The notes: a model not told the origin generated them from the sequence alone. Numbered from the stretch's first letter, positions 38,470-48,643 are shown. The stretch is DNA of 61,269 nt from Deltaproteobacteria bacterium (GCA_016930775.1 JAFGGB010000149.1:1-61269), one strand, 5' to 3'. Translations and numbers: made by a program.

Positions 38470-39069
38470 CTACGGACTGGCCGATGATTCCTCCGGGCCG
38501 TTTTGTTCTCGAATGTTGCAGCGGTTCATGGCCGCAACCGGTCCCGCTTGAACGATATCGCAGAGAACATCACAGGCCCGGTTGATCAGGTCCGGCAAAC
38601 CCGCTTCCTCCTCTTGTGAAAAGCCCGTGAGGACATAGGATTCCACCGTCTCTTGTCGGCAGGGCCTGCCGATGCCCACTCGAAGACGCGTAAAATCTGC
38701 GCCGCCGATATAGTCGATTATCGATCGGAGCCCTTTATGGCCTCCATGGCCTCCGCCGGTCTTGATTCGAAGAATGCCGAAGGGAAAATCGATCTCATCG
38801 TGTATAACGATAATGTCTTCAATATTGAGGTTATAGAATTTCATAAGCGGCGCTACAGAACGCCCGCTCAGGTTCATATAGGTCTGGGGTATCGCAAGAA
38901 CGGCAGGTTCCCCCGCCACCACTCCTTTGCCGATGAGGGCTTCAAACCTTCGCTTATCCATGGGAATGGATAGCAGCCCCTCCAGGCGCTGAAGCACCAG
39001 AAAACCGGCGTTATGCCTCGTTGCTGCATAGCGCGGACCGGGATTTCCTAAACCGACAAGAAGTTTCAC
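38470..39069 (-). CDS. pth: Peptidyl-tRNA hydrolase
   Basis: Releases tRNA from prematurely dropped peptidyl-tRNA. It has 199 residues with GLGNPGPRYAATRHNAGF (the histidine in RHN is catalytic), PQTYMNLSG, HDEIDFPFG and GGGHGGHKGLRSI. It starts at a GTG (39069) with GGAG 7 bases upstream. It follows rplY, the usual pairing in bacteria. Confidence 0.98.
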   Translation of the reverse strand: MKLLVGLGNPGPRYAATRHNAGFLVLQRLEGLLSIPMDKRRFEALIGKGVVAGEPAVLAIPQTYMNLSGRSVAPLMKFYNLNIEDIIVIHDEIDFPFGILRIKTGGGHGGHKGLRSIIDYIGGADFTRLRVGIGRPCRQETVESYVLTGFSQEEEAGLPDLINRACDVLCDIVQAGPVAAMNRCNIREQNGPEESSASP

Positions 39070-39114
39070 TGATCTTCTCCGGGCGCGCTTGACCGTCCGT
39101 CTTCAGTGAGTTCT

Positions 39115-39756
39115 TTATTCTTCCGGTTCGGCCGCTGGTTCAGCCCCTTCGGAAGCTGCTTCGGCGGAAGCCTCCCCGCCGGAAAGGCTCACCCGTGTCA
39201 ACGCCACGGCGGCAAGGGCCACATCGCCGTGATCAAGCACCTTGACACCCTCAGGCACCGCAACATCGACGACTTTTATGGAATCTCCCACATCCAGGAG
39301 GCTCACGTCGACTTCTATAATCTCCGGAAGCTTATCAGGCAGCGCTGAAACCCTGATATCCCTCTTGAGGTGTTGGAGCTCGCCGCCCTTCTCAAAACCA
39401 ACGGGCGTACCTTTAAGAACAACGGGAATTTCGGTGGTCAATTCACGGTTCAGATCGATCTCGTAAAAATCAGCATGGATTAATTTCTTTCTCAGAGAGT
39501 TAACCTGAAGTTCCTTGATCACTGACAGTTTTTTATTCTCGCCATCTTTATCCTGTATAAGCAGGTTGACAAAAATGCTTTCTTTTTTGTCACGGCTGAG
39601 AAGATTCACAAATTCGGCGGCATTGACCTTCAAAATCCGCGGATTGCTTTTATAACCGTAAAATACTGCAGGAACGAACCCTCCGGACCTGAGGCGTCGC
39701 GAGGCGCCCTTCCCCTGTTCATCTCGAACCTGTGCATGCAATGTGACTCTTTTCAT
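39115..39756 (-). CDS. rplY: 50S ribosomal protein L25 (Ctc form)
   Basis: 5S rRNA-binding protein of the long TL5/Ctc type. It has 213 residues: an N-terminal L25 domain (residues about 4-92, DEQGKGASRRLR) and a C-terminal beta domain, ending in an Ala/Glu-rich acidic tail (SAEAASEGAEPAAEPEE) that is probably disordered. AGGAG stands 6 bases before the ATG. It lies 9 bp after prs and 45 bp before pth. Confidence 0.97.
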   Translation of the reverse strand: MKRVTLHAQVRDEQGKGASRRLRSGGFVPAVFYGYKSNPRILKVNAAEFVNLLSRDKKESIFVNLLIQDKDGENKKLSVIKELQVNSLRKKLIHADFYEIDLNRELTTEIPVVLKGTPVGFEKGGELQHLKRDIRVSALPDKLPEIIEVDVSLLDVGDSIKVVDVAVPEGVKVLDHGDVALAAVALTRVSLSGGEASAEAASEGAEPAAEPEE

Positions 39757-39765
39757 AAACTACTC

Positions 39766-40707
39766 CTATACAAAAAGTGAACTGATTGACTCATTATAAT
39801 AAATCCGTTTCATGGCCTCGCTGAGGAGAGCGCCGATGGACAGAACTTTGATGCACTTGCAATTCTTGGCCTCTCCTTGAAGAGGTATAGTGTCCGTTAC
39901 AATGAGTTCCTTAAGGCAGGATTTGTTGAGCCGCTCTATCGCCGGCCCCGAAAGAACAGGATGGGTGCTGCAGGCCGACACCTCCAAAGCGCCGTTGTTC
40001 ATCAGCGCTTCCGCCGCCTGCACGATCGTTCCGGCCGTATCAACCATATCATCCAGTATAATCGCCCGCTTGCCTTTTACATCGCCTATTATATTCATAA
40101 CCTGAGCTTCGTTGGGCGCATCTCGCCGTTTGTCCACGATCGCCAGCGCCGCTTCAAGGCGCCGGGCGAAGGCCCTGGCCCGGACAACGCCCCCCGTATC
40201 GGGAGATACAACCACGATGTTGTTTTTATATATTTCCTTTACATATTTCAGAAGAACCGGCGTGGCATAGAGGTTATCCACGGGAATGTTGAAGAATCCC
40301 TGGATCTGTCCTGCATGGAGATCCATGGCGAGAACACGGGTCGCGCCTGCCGTTGTGATAAGATCGGCCACCAGTTTCGCAGTGATGGGCGCCCTCGGTG
40401 CAACCTTCCGGTCCTGCCGGGCATATCCGTAATAGGGCATGACTGCAGTTATTCTATCGGCCGAGGCTCTTTTCAGGGCATCGATCACCACGAGCAGCTC
40501 CATTAAGTTGATATTCACAGGCGCACAGGTCGACTGGATAATGAAAGAATCCATTCCACGAACGTTCTCGGCAATTTCCACCTGGCTCTCGCCATCGCTG
40601 AACTGTGAAATCTGAGCCTTGCCGAGAGTTATACCCAGTTCCGAGCAAATTTTCCGAGCCAGCGGCAGGTTTGAATTTCCCGCGAAGACTCTCATCCGTT
40701 CCAGCAT
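39766..40707 (-). CDS. prs: Ribose-phosphate pyrophosphokinase (PRPP synthase)
   Basis: Makes PRPP from ribose 5-phosphate and ATP, the substrate of PurF in the same window. It has 313 residues with [10 protein letters not shown], the flexible loop [11 protein letters not shown], the metal and PRPP site [12 protein letters not shown], and the PRPP loop [13 protein letters not shown]. The ATG at 40707 is used; 40695 is also possible. It is preceded by a 145-bp leader after tRNA-Gln. Confidence 0.98.
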   Translation of the reverse strand: MLERMRVFAGNSNLPLARKICSELGITLGKAQISQFSDGESQVEIAENVRGMDSFIIQSTCAPVNINLMELLVVIDALKRASADRITAVMPYYGYARQDRKVAPRAPITAKLVADLITTAGATRVLAMDLHAGQIQGFFNIPVDNLYATPVLLKYVKEIYKNNIVVVSPDTGGVVRARAFARRLEAALAIVDKRRDAPNEAQVMNIIGDVKGKRAIILDDMVDTAGTIVQAAEALMNNGALEVSACSTHPVLSGPAIERLNKSCLKELIVTDTIPLQGEAKNCKCIKVLSIGALLSEAMKRIYYNESISSLFV

Positions 40708-40734
40708 GAAACAACCCGCTTTCCTGTCTTTTCC

Positions 40735-40764
40735 AAGGCTCTGGTCCCTTGCTGTCCGAGCCTT
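40735..40764. repeat. Hairpin in the prs leader
   Basis: AAGGCTC (40735-40741) and GAGCCTT (40758-40764) form a perfect 7-bp stem around a 16-base loop, between tRNA-Gln and prs. On the plus strand it is followed by TTTC, on the minus strand by GGAAAAG, so it is not a terminator for prs. It could be a leader structure or a tRNA-processing boundary. Confidence 0.35.
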
Positions 40765-40851
40765 TTTCTAGAAACAATCGGCCGTTCCCTCCCGGGCAAC
40801 CCGACCGTTACGAGGTGATTGCTAGACCCTGCTAGTCCCGATTATCTATCA

Positions 40852-40926
40852 TGGCTGGGGCGGGAGGATTCGAACCTCCGAATGCAGGAACCAAAATCCT
40901 GTGTCTTACCGCTTGACGACGCCCCA
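40852..40926 (-). tRNA. tRNA-Gln (anticodon TTG)
   Basis: A full cloverleaf on the minus strand: acceptor TGGGGCG/CGCCCCA, anticodon stem CAGGA/TCCTG around the loop TTTTGGT, T-arm GGTTCGAATCC, discriminator G and an encoded CCA. It sits 11 bp after ispE and 144 bp before prs, so it is probably cut from the operon transcript. Confidence 0.97.
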
Positions 40927-40937
40927 ACGATTCATTG

Positions 40938-41774
40938 TCAGAGTGACGATGCCCTGTATGTAGCGCCCAGTCCCAAAACCTTCAGGCGCTGTTCCGCCCG
41001 CGCGACATCATCGCTCCCCTTGAATATGCCAAATACAGTGGGACCGCTTCCCGACATGAGAGCTCCCAGAGCGCCTGCGCCGATCAGAGCCTCTTTTATA
41101 TCTGCCAATACGGGATGGCGCACAACGGACACACTCTCCAGATCATTATGCAGTTCTTCAACGACACGGGGCACCGTCGTAAGAGCCGGGATATTATATT
41201 GTCGCCTATCCTTTGTCAATCCCCTTTTCAAACCCTCGTAGACGCTTTTCGTCGATACTTCAAACCCTGGATTTACCAGGAGAAGAGAGAGGCTAGGCAT
41301 TCCCCGCGCTTCTTCAAGCCTATCGCCTATTCCCCTCGCCCAGGCTGTCTTTTCGAAGACAAAAAAGGGGACATCGGCGCCGACAGTTCCGCCAAGGTTC
41401 ATTAATTCCCCGCGGGTTAGACCTAATGATAAGAGTTCGTTGGCCGTCACAAGAGCAGCAGCAGCATTTGAACTCCCGCCGCCCAATCCCGCCGCTACCG
41501 GAATTTTTTTTCTAATCGCGACATCAATGCCGCCCTTATGAGAAACTTTTTCAAAAAGGGCATTGAGCGCTCGATGGACAATATTATTCTCGTCCTCCGG
41601 AACCCTTGGATGGTCGCACCGTACAGTAATTCCCCGGGGTCGCGCTTCAAAAATCATTTCGTCGGCGAGGGTGATCCTCTGCAGGAGACTCACAATATCA
41701 TGATAGCCGTCCTCCCGCCGTCGCATCACCCTGAGGACCAGATTTATCTTGGCCGGCGCTTCCTTGACGATCAC
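40938..41774 (-). CDS. ispE: 4-diphosphocytidyl-2-C-methyl-D-erythritol kinase
   Basis: GHMP kinase of the MEP isoprenoid pathway. It has 278 residues with AKINLVLRV near the start, the ATP loop VAAGLGGGSSNAAA and MSGSGPTVFG near the end. It starts at a GTG (41774) that shares one base with the stop of the upstream DUF1844 gene, so the two are coupled. The order ispE-tRNA-Gln-prs-rplY-pth is common in this part of the bacterial tree. Confidence 0.97.
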   Translation of the reverse strand: MIVKEAPAKINLVLRVMRRREDGYHDIVSLLQRITLADEMIFEARPRGITVRCDHPRVPEDENNIVHRALNALFEKVSHKGGIDVAIRKKIPVAAGLGGGSSNAAAALVTANELLSLGLTRGELMNLGGTVGADVPFFVFEKTAWARGIGDRLEEARGMPSLSLLLVNPGFEVSTKSVYEGLKRGLTKDRRQYNIPALTTVPRVVEELHNDLESVSVVRHPVLADIKEALIGAGALGALMSGSGPTVFGIFKGSDDVARAEQRLKVLGLGATYRASSL

Positions 41775-42220
41775 TATTTCTTCACTTCCTTGACGTAGCG
41801 CATCCGTAATTCATAAAGGATGCCTTCGATGAGGCCTTCTTCGTCCTCGCTGAGATTGCCTGCCGTTTTTTCCTTCAGCATGGCGATTATATCTATAGTA
41901 TGCTTGGCGGCGGAAAGATTGGTCTTCGGCCCATCAGCAGAGGAATCAGCGAAATCGCCAAAGTGGAAAAGGACCGAGGTATGAAGCGAGAGAATAAAAC
42001 TGGTAAAATTTACTTCAGGAAGAATATAATCTTCGTGATTCTCGGCAACGGCCTCCCGTTCCGTATTCTTCGGCGACGACGATTCGATGGACTCACCGGG
42101 AGAACTGGCGCCTTTCTCCTTCGGCCTATCAGTTCCCTCGTCATCCCTCAGTTCACCCGATTCATCAAAGAAACGCCTGTCCTTAATGACAAAACCCTTT
42201 TCCTCTTTGTCACCGGGCAT
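41774..42220 (-). CDS. DUF1844 domain protein, function unknown
   Basis: 148 residues. The first 65 are charged and low in complexity (KEKGASSPGESIESSSPKN), probably disordered. The conserved DUF1844 core begins LPEVNFTSFILSLHTSVLFHFGD and continues with NLSAAKHTIDIIAMLKEKTAGNLSEDEE. No enzyme motif is visible and no function is established for the family. It is translationally coupled to ispE. Confidence 0.85.
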   Translation of the reverse strand: MPGDKEEKGFVIKDRRFFDESGELRDDEGTDRPKEKGASSPGESIESSSPKNTEREAVAENHEDYILPEVNFTSFILSLHTSVLFHFGDFADSSADGPKTNLSAAKHTIDIIAMLKEKTAGNLSEDEEGLIEGILYELRMRYVKEVKK

Positions 42221-42255
42221 ACAAACCTCCTCTCGTTATAACTCATTGTTGCTGA

Positions 42256-42279
42256 ACGGAATCCCCTTCGGCATTCCGT
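42256..42279. repeat. Hairpin containing the 15-mer CGGAATCCCCTTCGG
   Basis: ACGGAAT (42256-42262) and ATTCCGT (42273-42279) form a 7-bp stem in the 124-bp gap between the CPBP-like gene and the DUF1844 gene. The 15-mer CGGAATCCCCTTCGG (42257-42271) recurs exactly at 53337-53351. Confidence 0.4.
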
Positions 42280-42344
42280 GATCGTCAGGTTTTTCTAACA
42301 CAGTTGCCGATAAATGTCCAAAAAGTCCGGTCTCTTCTTTTTCT

Positions 42345-43769
42345 TTACCGAAACCGTCCCCTGAAAAAGGGATAATCCCTGTTATATGTGAGTTCAGCAA
42401 ACTTTCCCCCTGCGACGGCGAAAATCCTGATCTCACCGTCGCTGATCCCGGCGCCCGGAAGGAACACCCTGAAACCCGATAATGCAAGAGATCGTTTGTC
42501 GAAGACGCTCGCCACATCGGATCTTGGCTCATTGCAGGGAACAGTCGTAACCAATTCTCCCTCCCTGAAGAAAAATACCGCCTCTGCCGCTGCGCCCATC
42601 GCAACATCTCCAGCCCAGCCCCGGAAAGCGATGCCGCCGTTTTCAACAGCAGCCGTGTCGACCCAACCCATCAGGCCGCCCAAAAAGGCTGTTGCCCGTT
42701 CGGGATGAGCCAACCAGGGCGCGCGGCGGAATTCCTCCCCTCGGAGAAAAGCAGCCACCGTAGCCTCGCCACCGAAACGCGAGTGCAATGCCGACCAGAG
42801 CCGCTTTCGGTGTTCCGGCAAGGGATACATGAGAGCGATACCCGCCATTGCATCAGCAAATACTTGATCCGTCGCGGATACCTTCCGTTCCTCGACCTTT
42901 TTTTCTATCTCTGCAAGAAGTCTGGGTGCAATCACAGCCGCCGAAGACATAACCTGTTCATGAACGGCGCCCGGCCCCACGGAAACGGAACCCGTTACAG
43001 CCGGCGGCAATAGCTGGGAAAAAGCAGTAGCAGCAATGCCCATTGAAATGGCTATTGCGTGAAGGTTCGGTTTTTTAAGGTAAATGGAGGCCCAACATAG
43101 CATGGCGGCAAAACATCCAAACATTGTGATCGCATTGGGCCAGTGAATGAGAGCGAAGAGGCCCGCCGTGACAAGAACAATCTCCCACGGTGAGCGACTG
43201 ATTTGTTTGAACCTCCGAACGGGGAAAAGCAGAAAGACAAAAAGCTGGCCCCAGGCGTAGAGAGGATAGGTTGCCAGCGAAATAATAATGCCTTTCGGGT
43301 TAACTTTCAGACCCACAATGATACTCGTGAAAAGTACGAGGAGAACCATGATGATCGTCGGTAAAACCAGGGTCTTCAGTGTTTCCGGAAAATTGTCGAT
43401 GGAAAATCTCCAATCAGCCAGGTTTCTGAAGTCGCCGCAGCTGAACAGGAGCAGAAACAGAAGAAGTGGCGCAGCCAAGAGCCAGTCAGCCGCTTCTTCG
43501 ATCGGATAGGCAATCCAAACAATGGCGAAAAGAAGGGGAAAGAAGAGGAGCAATTCGCCCAAAGGCCGGGCTACGCGTCTCCAGCCTGACCTGATTGTCA
43601 GAAAGACCATGAGCGTGGTGGAAAAAGCCAGACCGGCCAGCGCAGTTCCAAGGCCTGCGATTGATGTAAAAGGTGCAGCCGCGGCCTGCGCAAAAGAGGG
43701 ATACCGAATGCCAATGATGGTCTGAATGAGAAAAAAATTGAAGAAAAAAAAGGCTCCCAGGATTCCCAC
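42345..43769 (-). CDS. CPBP-like integral membrane protein with degenerate first motif
   Basis: 474 residues. The N-terminal 250 have about eight hydrophobic segments and resemble the CPBP (Abi) intramembrane protease fold: FALIH at 205-209 matches motif 2 and PNLHAIAIS at 234-242 resembles motif 3. The motif 1 position, EExxxR in active members, reads WGQLFVFLL (173-181), so the catalytic glutamates are missing. Residues 260-474 form a soluble region I do not recognise. It starts at a GTG with GGTGGAG upstream. It lies between htpX and the DUF1844 gene. It may be an inactive protease homologue. Confidence 0.7.
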   Translation of the reverse strand: MGILGAFFFFNFFLIQTIIGIRYPSFAQAAAAPFTSIAGLGTALAGLAFSTTLMVFLTIRSGWRRVARPLGELLLFFPLLFAIVWIAYPIEEAADWLLAAPLLLFLLLFSCGDFRNLADWRFSIDNFPETLKTLVLPTIIMVLLVLFTSIIVGLKVNPKGIIISLATYPLYAWGQLFVFLLFPVRRFKQISRSPWEIVLVTAGLFALIHWPNAITMFGCFAAMLCWASIYLKKPNLHAIAISMGIAATAFSQLLPPAVTGSVSVGPGAVHEQVMSSAAVIAPRLLAEIEKKVEERKVSATDQVFADAMAGIALMYPLPEHRKRLWSALHSRFGGEATVAAFLRGEEFRRAPWLAHPERATAFLGGLMGWVDTAAVENGGIAFRGWAGDVAMGAAAEAVFFFREGELVTTVPCNEPRSDVASVFDKRSLALSGFRVFLPGAGISDGEIRIFAVAGGKFAELTYNRDYPFFRGRFR

Positions 43770-43889
43770 TAGTCTCCACCGCGTTCCTTTGCCCGCTAAC
43801 GGCCGACGCCGACATATTTTAACTGCTGTGGAACAGTTTGCCGGCCGTATCCTTTAATTTGAATTCATAAGATTTCTGCACCTTCACGT

Positions 43890-44732
43890 TTACGGCCGCA
43901 TCGCCTTAAGGCGGGCGATCCGTTTCTCGATCGGCGGATGTGTGCTGAAAAGATTCATTAACGACCGCCCCGAAAGTGGGTTCACAATAAAGAGATGGGC
44001 CGTCGATGGACTCACCGCAAGCGGCCTCATCTTGGAAGCCCGGCCAAGCTTTTCCAGGGCGCCTGCAAGACCGTAGGGAGTGCCGGCGATCTTCGCACCG
44101 CCCTCGTCGGCAAGATACTCTCGGGAACGCGATATGGCCATCTGTATGAGCATGGCGGCTATGGGAGCAAGAACGGCCGTCGCAACGATCCCCAGAAGCC
44201 CGCCCCCTTCCCTGTCGTCACGGTTGCCTACACCAAAAATCGCCGCCCACCGGGCCATATTGGCAAGCAGCATGATCGCTCCCGCCAGGGTCGCCGCGAT
44301 GGACCCGATGAGAATGTCACGGTTCTTTATATGGGTCAACTCGTGAGCCAGAACACCCTCCAACTCGTTCTGATCAAGAAGATTCAGGATGCCCTCCGTA
44401 ACTGCGATAACGGCATGCCGTTCATTGCGGCCCGTTGCAAAGGCATTGGGAGCCTCGCCGGGCATTATAAAAACTCTGGGCATTGGAATCCCGGCCCGCT
44501 GAACAAGATTCCGAACAATCCGGTGAAGATCCGGCGCCTCCCGCTCCGTCGCCTCCCGCGCCTTGTACATGGCCAGAACGATTTTATCGGAAAACCAGTA
44601 GCTGCCGAGATTCATGATTGCGGCGAAGACAAAGGCGATGACCATGCCGTTGTTGCCGCCGAAATATCCCCCTATAAACATTAAAAGCCCCGTCAGAGCC
44701 CCCAAGAGAAGGCCCGTCCGCAATCTGTTCAT
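43890..44732 (-). CDS. htpX: Membrane zinc metalloprotease HtpX
   Basis: Membrane-protein quality-control protease. It has 280 residues: two N-terminal membrane helices, HELTH zinc motif, a further helix pair and the third zinc ligand in [15 protein letters not shown]. The start at 44732 has AAGGAG 8 bases upstream; the frame extends seven codons. It lies next to clpB, both stress functions, in a region facing rpoH. Confidence 0.96.
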   Translation of the reverse strand: MNRLRTGLLLGALTGLLMFIGGYFGGNNGMVIAFVFAAIMNLGSYWFSDKIVLAMYKAREATEREAPDLHRIVRNLVQRAGIPMPRVFIMPGEAPNAFATGRNERHAVIAVTEGILNLLDQNELEGVLAHELTHIKNRDILIGSIAATLAGAIMLLANMARWAAIFGVGNRDDREGGGLLGIVATAVLAPIAAMLIQMAISRSREYLADEGGAKIAGTPYGLAGALEKLGRASKMRPLAVSPSTAHLFIVNPLSGRSLMNLFSTHPPIEKRIARLKAMRP

Positions 44733-44895
44733 TGTTGAGACTCCTTGTGCCATTCAATTAATTTTTAAGAGTTCTTCTTCTATGGTTCGTCATTCCGGCA
44801 ACGAATCCCTGTTGTGCGCCATGGTCCATATACCGCGTCACAGGCTTATTTTTCGACACCACAGGCTTTGCTTATTGCACTGTTTCCTCTTTATC

Positions 44896-47484
44896 TTATT
44901 CCTTTCGCAGGAAAATCGGATTGCCCTTCTCATCGAGGTCGCCTATGATCCTGTCGCCTTCAACGAGTGAACGCTGGAGAATTTTCGTCGCAAGAGGATC
45001 CTCTATGCTCTTCTGCATCGACCGTTTCAACGGCCTCGCACCATAGATGGGGCTGTACCCTTCCCGGGCGATCCTGTCTCGGAACCTTTCAGTGATTTCC
45101 AACGACATCTTCTTCTCCTCCAGCCGTTTCTTCAGCCGCGCTATTTGAATGTCAATTATGCGGTCTATATGGGCTGTCGTAAGCGAACGGAAGGTTATGA
45201 TGTCGTCGATCCGGTTGATGAACTCGGGTTTGAAGGTAGCCCTGAGAACCTCCGTCATGCGCTGCTGTTTCTCCTCATCGTTCAGAGCGACATCGGTGAT
45301 CCACTGACCGCCGATATTAGACGTCATGATGACAATGGCGTTCTTGAAATCGACGGTTCTTCCGTGTCCGTCCGTAAGCCTTCCGTCATCGAGAATCTGA
45401 AGCAGAACATTGAACACGTCGGGATGCGCCTTCTCTATTTCATCGAAGAGAAGAACCGAGTAGGGACGGCGCCGCACCGCTTCCGTCAGGTATCCGCCTT
45501 CATCATAGCCCACGTACCCGGGAGGCGCCCCGATGAGCCGGGACACGGAATGTTTCTCCATGAATTCAGACATGTCTATCCTAATTATCGCCTGTTCGTC
45601 ATCGAACATGAACTCGGCCAGAGCCTTGGCAAGCTCGGTCTTTCCTACGCCTGTCGGACCCATGAATATAAAGGAACCGATTGGGCGGTTGGGGTCCTGG
45701 AGACCTGACCGGGCTCTCCTCAGCGCGTTCGACACGGCGCCGATTGCTTCGTCCTGACCAACGACGCGGCGGGAGAGGCGCTCCTCCATATGAACGAGTT
45801 TTTCCACCTCCGTTTCAAGCATCCGGGACAGGGGAATACCCGTCCAACTGGCCACTACCTCCGCTACGTCCTCGGCATCGACCTCTTCTTTGAGCATCCT
45901 CGATCCCCGCTGAAGCGCCTCAAGTTTTTTCGAACGGTCCTCCAGTTCCCGATTCAGGTCAACCAGCTTGCCGTATCGTATCTCTGCCGCCCTGGCGAGG
46001 TCGCCCCGCCGCTCAGCCTCCTGCTCGGAAAGCTTCAACTCCTCGATGGAGCTTTTGATAGACTGAATATCCCTTATCGCCTCTTTCTCGTTGGACCATC
46101 GAAGCTTCATCTCATTCTTCGAGACTTTCAGGTCCGCCAGTTCCTTGTCAAGTTTTGCAAGCCTTTCCGTTGACGTCGCGTCCGTCTCCTTCCTAAGAGA
46201 TTCCCGCTCGATTTCCATTTGAACGATCTTTCTCTCCAGTGTGTCTATTTCTGCAGGCATGCTGTCGAGTTCTATCCTTAGCCGCGATGCCGCCTCGTCG
46301 ATGAGATCAACAGCCTTGTCGGGCATGAAGCGGTCCGTTATGTAACGCTGGGAAAGCACGGCGGCGGCCATCAAAGCTGAATCCTTGATGCGGACGCCAT
46401 GATGAACCTCGTAGCGTTCCTTCAAGCCCCGGAGAATTGCAATCGTATCCTCGATGGAGGGCTCACGGACAAAGACAGGCTGGAAGCGCCGTTCCAAGGC
46501 AGTATCTTTTTCTATATATTTGCGGTACTCGTTCAGTGTCGTGGCGCCGATACACCTCAAATCCCCCCGCGCAAGAGGCGGTTTCATCATGTTCGATGCA
46601 TCCACGGCGCCTTCGGCAGCCCCGGCGCCCACGACCGTATGAAGTTCGTCGATGAAAAGGACGATCTCGCCCTCTGCGGCCGTCACTTCCTTTAAAACCC
46701 CTTTGAGCCGGTCTTCGAACTCGCCTCTGTACTTGGCGCCGGCCACAAGAGTTCCCATATCGAGACCCAGAAGCCGCTTATTCTTTAGACTTTCGGGGAC
46801 GTCGCCGTTGATGATGCGCTGCGCCAATCCCTCAACTATGGCCGTTTTTCCTACACCGGGCTCACCGATGAGCACGGGATTGTTCTTCGTCCGGCGGGAC
46901 AGAACCTGCATGATTCGACGTATCTCCTCGTCCCGCCCGATAACCGGATCGAATTTTCCCTTTCGTGCAAGTTCATTAAAATCCCGGGCGAAGCGCTTCA
47001 ACGCCTGGTATTTGTCTTCGGGATTCTGGTCCGTCACTCGCTGGTCGCCTCGAATGTCCACAAGAATCTTAAAGATTCGATCCTTTGAAATGCCGCTTTC
47101 ACCGAGAATGCGTCCCAGGGTATTTTTGTCGCCGGCCATGGCAATGAGCACATGTTCAACGCTCGTATAATCATCCTTCAGTCTCGAAGCCTCACCGAAA
47201 GCTTCATTCATAATTGACTGCAGCCTCGGGGCGATATGCCGCTGCACGGCGCCCGAGCCGGTCACTCGAGGCATCCCGTCGAGGGTCTGCCGGATCCTGT
47301 CGTCAATCAAGGCAGGCTCGACTCCAAGTTTCTTGAAAATCTCCGGAACAATCCCCTCGGGCTGACCAATCAGGGCAACAAGCAAATGTTCCGCATCGAT
47401 CGCCTGATGACTATAGGCGCCCGCGATTTTCTCCGCCTCTTGAAAGGCCTCTTGCAGTTTCAAAGTCATTCTGTCAAAACGCAT
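44896..47484 (-). CDS. clpB: Protein disaggregase ClpB
   Basis: Hexameric AAA+ disaggregase acting with DnaK. It has 862 residues: an N-terminal Clp domain with two repeats, NBD1 with Walker A GEPGVGKT, the long coiled-coil M domain (about 410-530) that separates ClpB from ClpA and ClpC, NBD2 with GPTGVGKT, and a C-terminal D2-small domain. AAGGAG stands 5 bases before the ATG. It lies 156 bp after the cyclase gene, with a possible heat-shock promoter between. Confidence 0.98.
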   Translation of the reverse strand: MRFDRMTLKLQEAFQEAEKIAGAYSHQAIDAEHLLVALIGQPEGIVPEIFKKLGVEPALIDDRIRQTLDGMPRVTGSGAVQRHIAPRLQSIMNEAFGEASRLKDDYTSVEHVLIAMAGDKNTLGRILGESGISKDRIFKILVDIRGDQRVTDQNPEDKYQALKRFARDFNELARKGKFDPVIGRDEEIRRIMQVLSRRTKNNPVLIGEPGVGKTAIVEGLAQRIINGDVPESLKNKRLLGLDMGTLVAGAKYRGEFEDRLKGVLKEVTAAEGEIVLFIDELHTVVGAGAAEGAVDASNMMKPPLARGDLRCIGATTLNEYRKYIEKDTALERRFQPVFVREPSIEDTIAILRGLKERYEVHHGVRIKDSALMAAAVLSQRYITDRFMPDKAVDLIDEAASRLRIELDSMPAEIDTLERKIVQMEIERESLRKETDATSTERLAKLDKELADLKVSKNEMKLRWSNEKEAIRDIQSIKSSIEELKLSEQEAERRGDLARAAEIRYGKLVDLNRELEDRSKKLEALQRGSRMLKEEVDAEDVAEVVASWTGIPLSRMLETEVEKLVHMEERLSRRVVGQDEAIGAVSNALRRARSGLQDPNRPIGSFIFMGPTGVGKTELAKALAEFMFDDEQAIIRIDMSEFMEKHSVSRLIGAPPGYVGYDEGGYLTEAVRRRPYSVLLFDEIEKAHPDVFNVLLQILDDGRLTDGHGRTVDFKNAIVIMTSNIGGQWITDVALNDEEKQQRMTEVLRATFKPEFINRIDDIITFRSLTTAHIDRIIDIQIARLKKRLEEKKMSLEITERFRDRIAREGYSPIYGARPLKRSMQKSIEDPLATKILQRSLVEGDRIIGDLDEKGNPIFLRKE

Positions 47485-47577
47485 GACCGCTCCTTATCGG
47501 TTCAGTAAACAAACCGGTCTTGGAAAAATAATGGGACTCCTTCGGATACAGGCAATTCCGTCCTTTGATTACACCTC

Positions 47578-47595
47578 TTTAACCGTTTTAACCGT
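47578..47595. repeat. Tandem 9-bp repeat upstream of clpB
   Basis: TTTAACCGT occurs twice without a gap (47578-47586 and 47587-47595), about 95 bp before the clpB start. Confidence 0.6.
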
Positions 47596-47600
47596 GGGTT

Positions 47601-47625
47601 CCAATAGCCGGTTTTCTTGTTTCAA
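47601..47625 (-). promoter_or_regulatory. Possible sigma32-type promoter of clpB
   Basis: ATTGAAA (from 47626) resembles the sigma32 -35 element CTTGAAA and is followed after 10-13 bases by GGCTATTGG, a partial match to CCCCATnT. It is weak, but it stands in the clpB leader and rpoH is nearby. Confidence 0.3.
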
Positions 47626-47640
47626 TCCATGTTGTTCCAA

Positions 47641-48510
47641 CTAATCCGTTCCTTTCTCAATATCCACAAATATTCTACCCTTCTTGAAAATCCGGACAGT
47701 GCCCGTGGACTCCGATACGACAATTGCGATGGCATTGGTCACACTGGTGATGCCTGCCGCCGCTATGTGCCTGCTGCCCAAGCCCTGAGGAAAATCCTTT
47801 CCCTCCAGAGCTGCATTAAGATGCCGCCCTGCTGTAATTAGAGCGCCGTTTTCCTTGATGACAAAGGCGCCGTCTAGGGCTGAAAATTCCTTGATCGTAT
47901 CCTTAAGGCTCAGATCAAGAATGTTCCGCTGATCTTCCGTATATCCCTGGAATGGATTTATTATCATCTGACGCGACAGTTCCAGAACTTTTTCATGGTC
48001 TCCGATAACGAATATGGTGCCAACGGGCCGGCCCTCCCGGCCTTGCGCGGCCAACTCCAGGGCAATGTTGAGAGCCGTTTCGAAAACTTCCGGAGATGCC
48101 CCCTCGAACATGACAGCGTTGTCATCGGAGGTAAAAATTTCAAACTCCTTGCCCACATCGATAACGAAAAGACTGTCGAGGCAGCCGAATTTGGGGATGC
48201 CCGTAAGGCAGACAAGCTTGTCCCCCTTCGTGAAAAGTCCCGCCGCTATGCCCTTTGTAATGGCTATCTTGATCTGGCTGAGTCGAGTCACCTTGACTCC
48301 TGGTATAGATATAAGCTTAACGGCATCCTGGAGAGATTTTGAGATATCCTCCACATTCCTCGTTATGAGAATTGTTTCGTAACAGCGTTTCTTTTCAATT
48401 TTAACCAGTATGTCCTGGGCCACTTCCTGATAGAGGACAATCGCTCTAGCCTTGATTTCCTCAGCAAGCCTGCAGGCAAATTCCATAATCAGTTCGTTTG
48501 ATGAGGGCAT
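47641..48510 (-). CDS. Diadenylate cyclase, CdaZ-like (pyruvate kinase-like domain plus DAC)
   Basis: Makes c-di-AMP from two ATP. It has 289 residues. The N-terminal 120 resemble the C-terminal domain of pyruvate kinase (AEEIKARAIVLYQEVAQDI), the C-terminal 120 form a DAC domain with LDGAFVIKENG (DGA at 213-215) and GLGSRHIAAAGIT (GSRH at 245-248). The second motif is RH-I rather than the RHR of DisA and CdaA. This two-domain layout is that of CdaZ, described mainly from archaea. No DNA-binding domain is present, so it is not a DisA. It is divergent from rpoH and upstream of clpB. Confidence 0.85.
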   Translation of the reverse strand: MPSSNELIMEFACRLAEEIKARAIVLYQEVAQDILVKIEKKRCYETILITRNVEDISKSLQDAVKLISIPGVKVTRLSQIKIAITKGIAAGLFTKGDKLVCLTGIPKFGCLDSLFVIDVGKEFEIFTSDDNAVMFEGASPEVFETALNIALELAAQGREGRPVGTIFVIGDHEKVLELSRQMIINPFQGYTEDQRNILDLSLKDTIKEFSALDGAFVIKENGALITAGRHLNAALEGKDFPQGLGSRHIAAAGITSVTNAIAIVVSESTGTVRIFKKGRIFVDIEKGTD

Positions 48511-48578
48511 ATCGTCCTTCCTGTTCCCGTGATTGCATTAGCGCTTTTCTATTAATACTTATTTGATTTTCTTGATCT

Positions 48579-48607
48579 AAAGTATGCACACCAAATAGAG
48601 ATGTCAA
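48579..48607 (-). promoter_or_regulatory. Candidate promoter of the diadenylate cyclase gene
   Basis: TTGACA (48607-48602) and TACTTT (48584-48579), 17-bp spacer, about 69 bp before the start at 48510. It lies within the 133-bp divergent region shared with rpoH. Confidence 0.5.
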
Positions 48608-48643
48608 GCACTCGCATATACATCACGGGAAGAAATTATATTG

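Noticed and set aside
44754-44895. Small gene between htpX and clpB
   Set aside because: Only a 23-codon frame is present without conserved features; the 142-bp gap looks like leader sequence.
47641-48510. DisA DNA-scanning protein
   Set aside because: The DAC domain is C-terminal and the helix-hairpin-helix DNA-binding part of DisA is absent.
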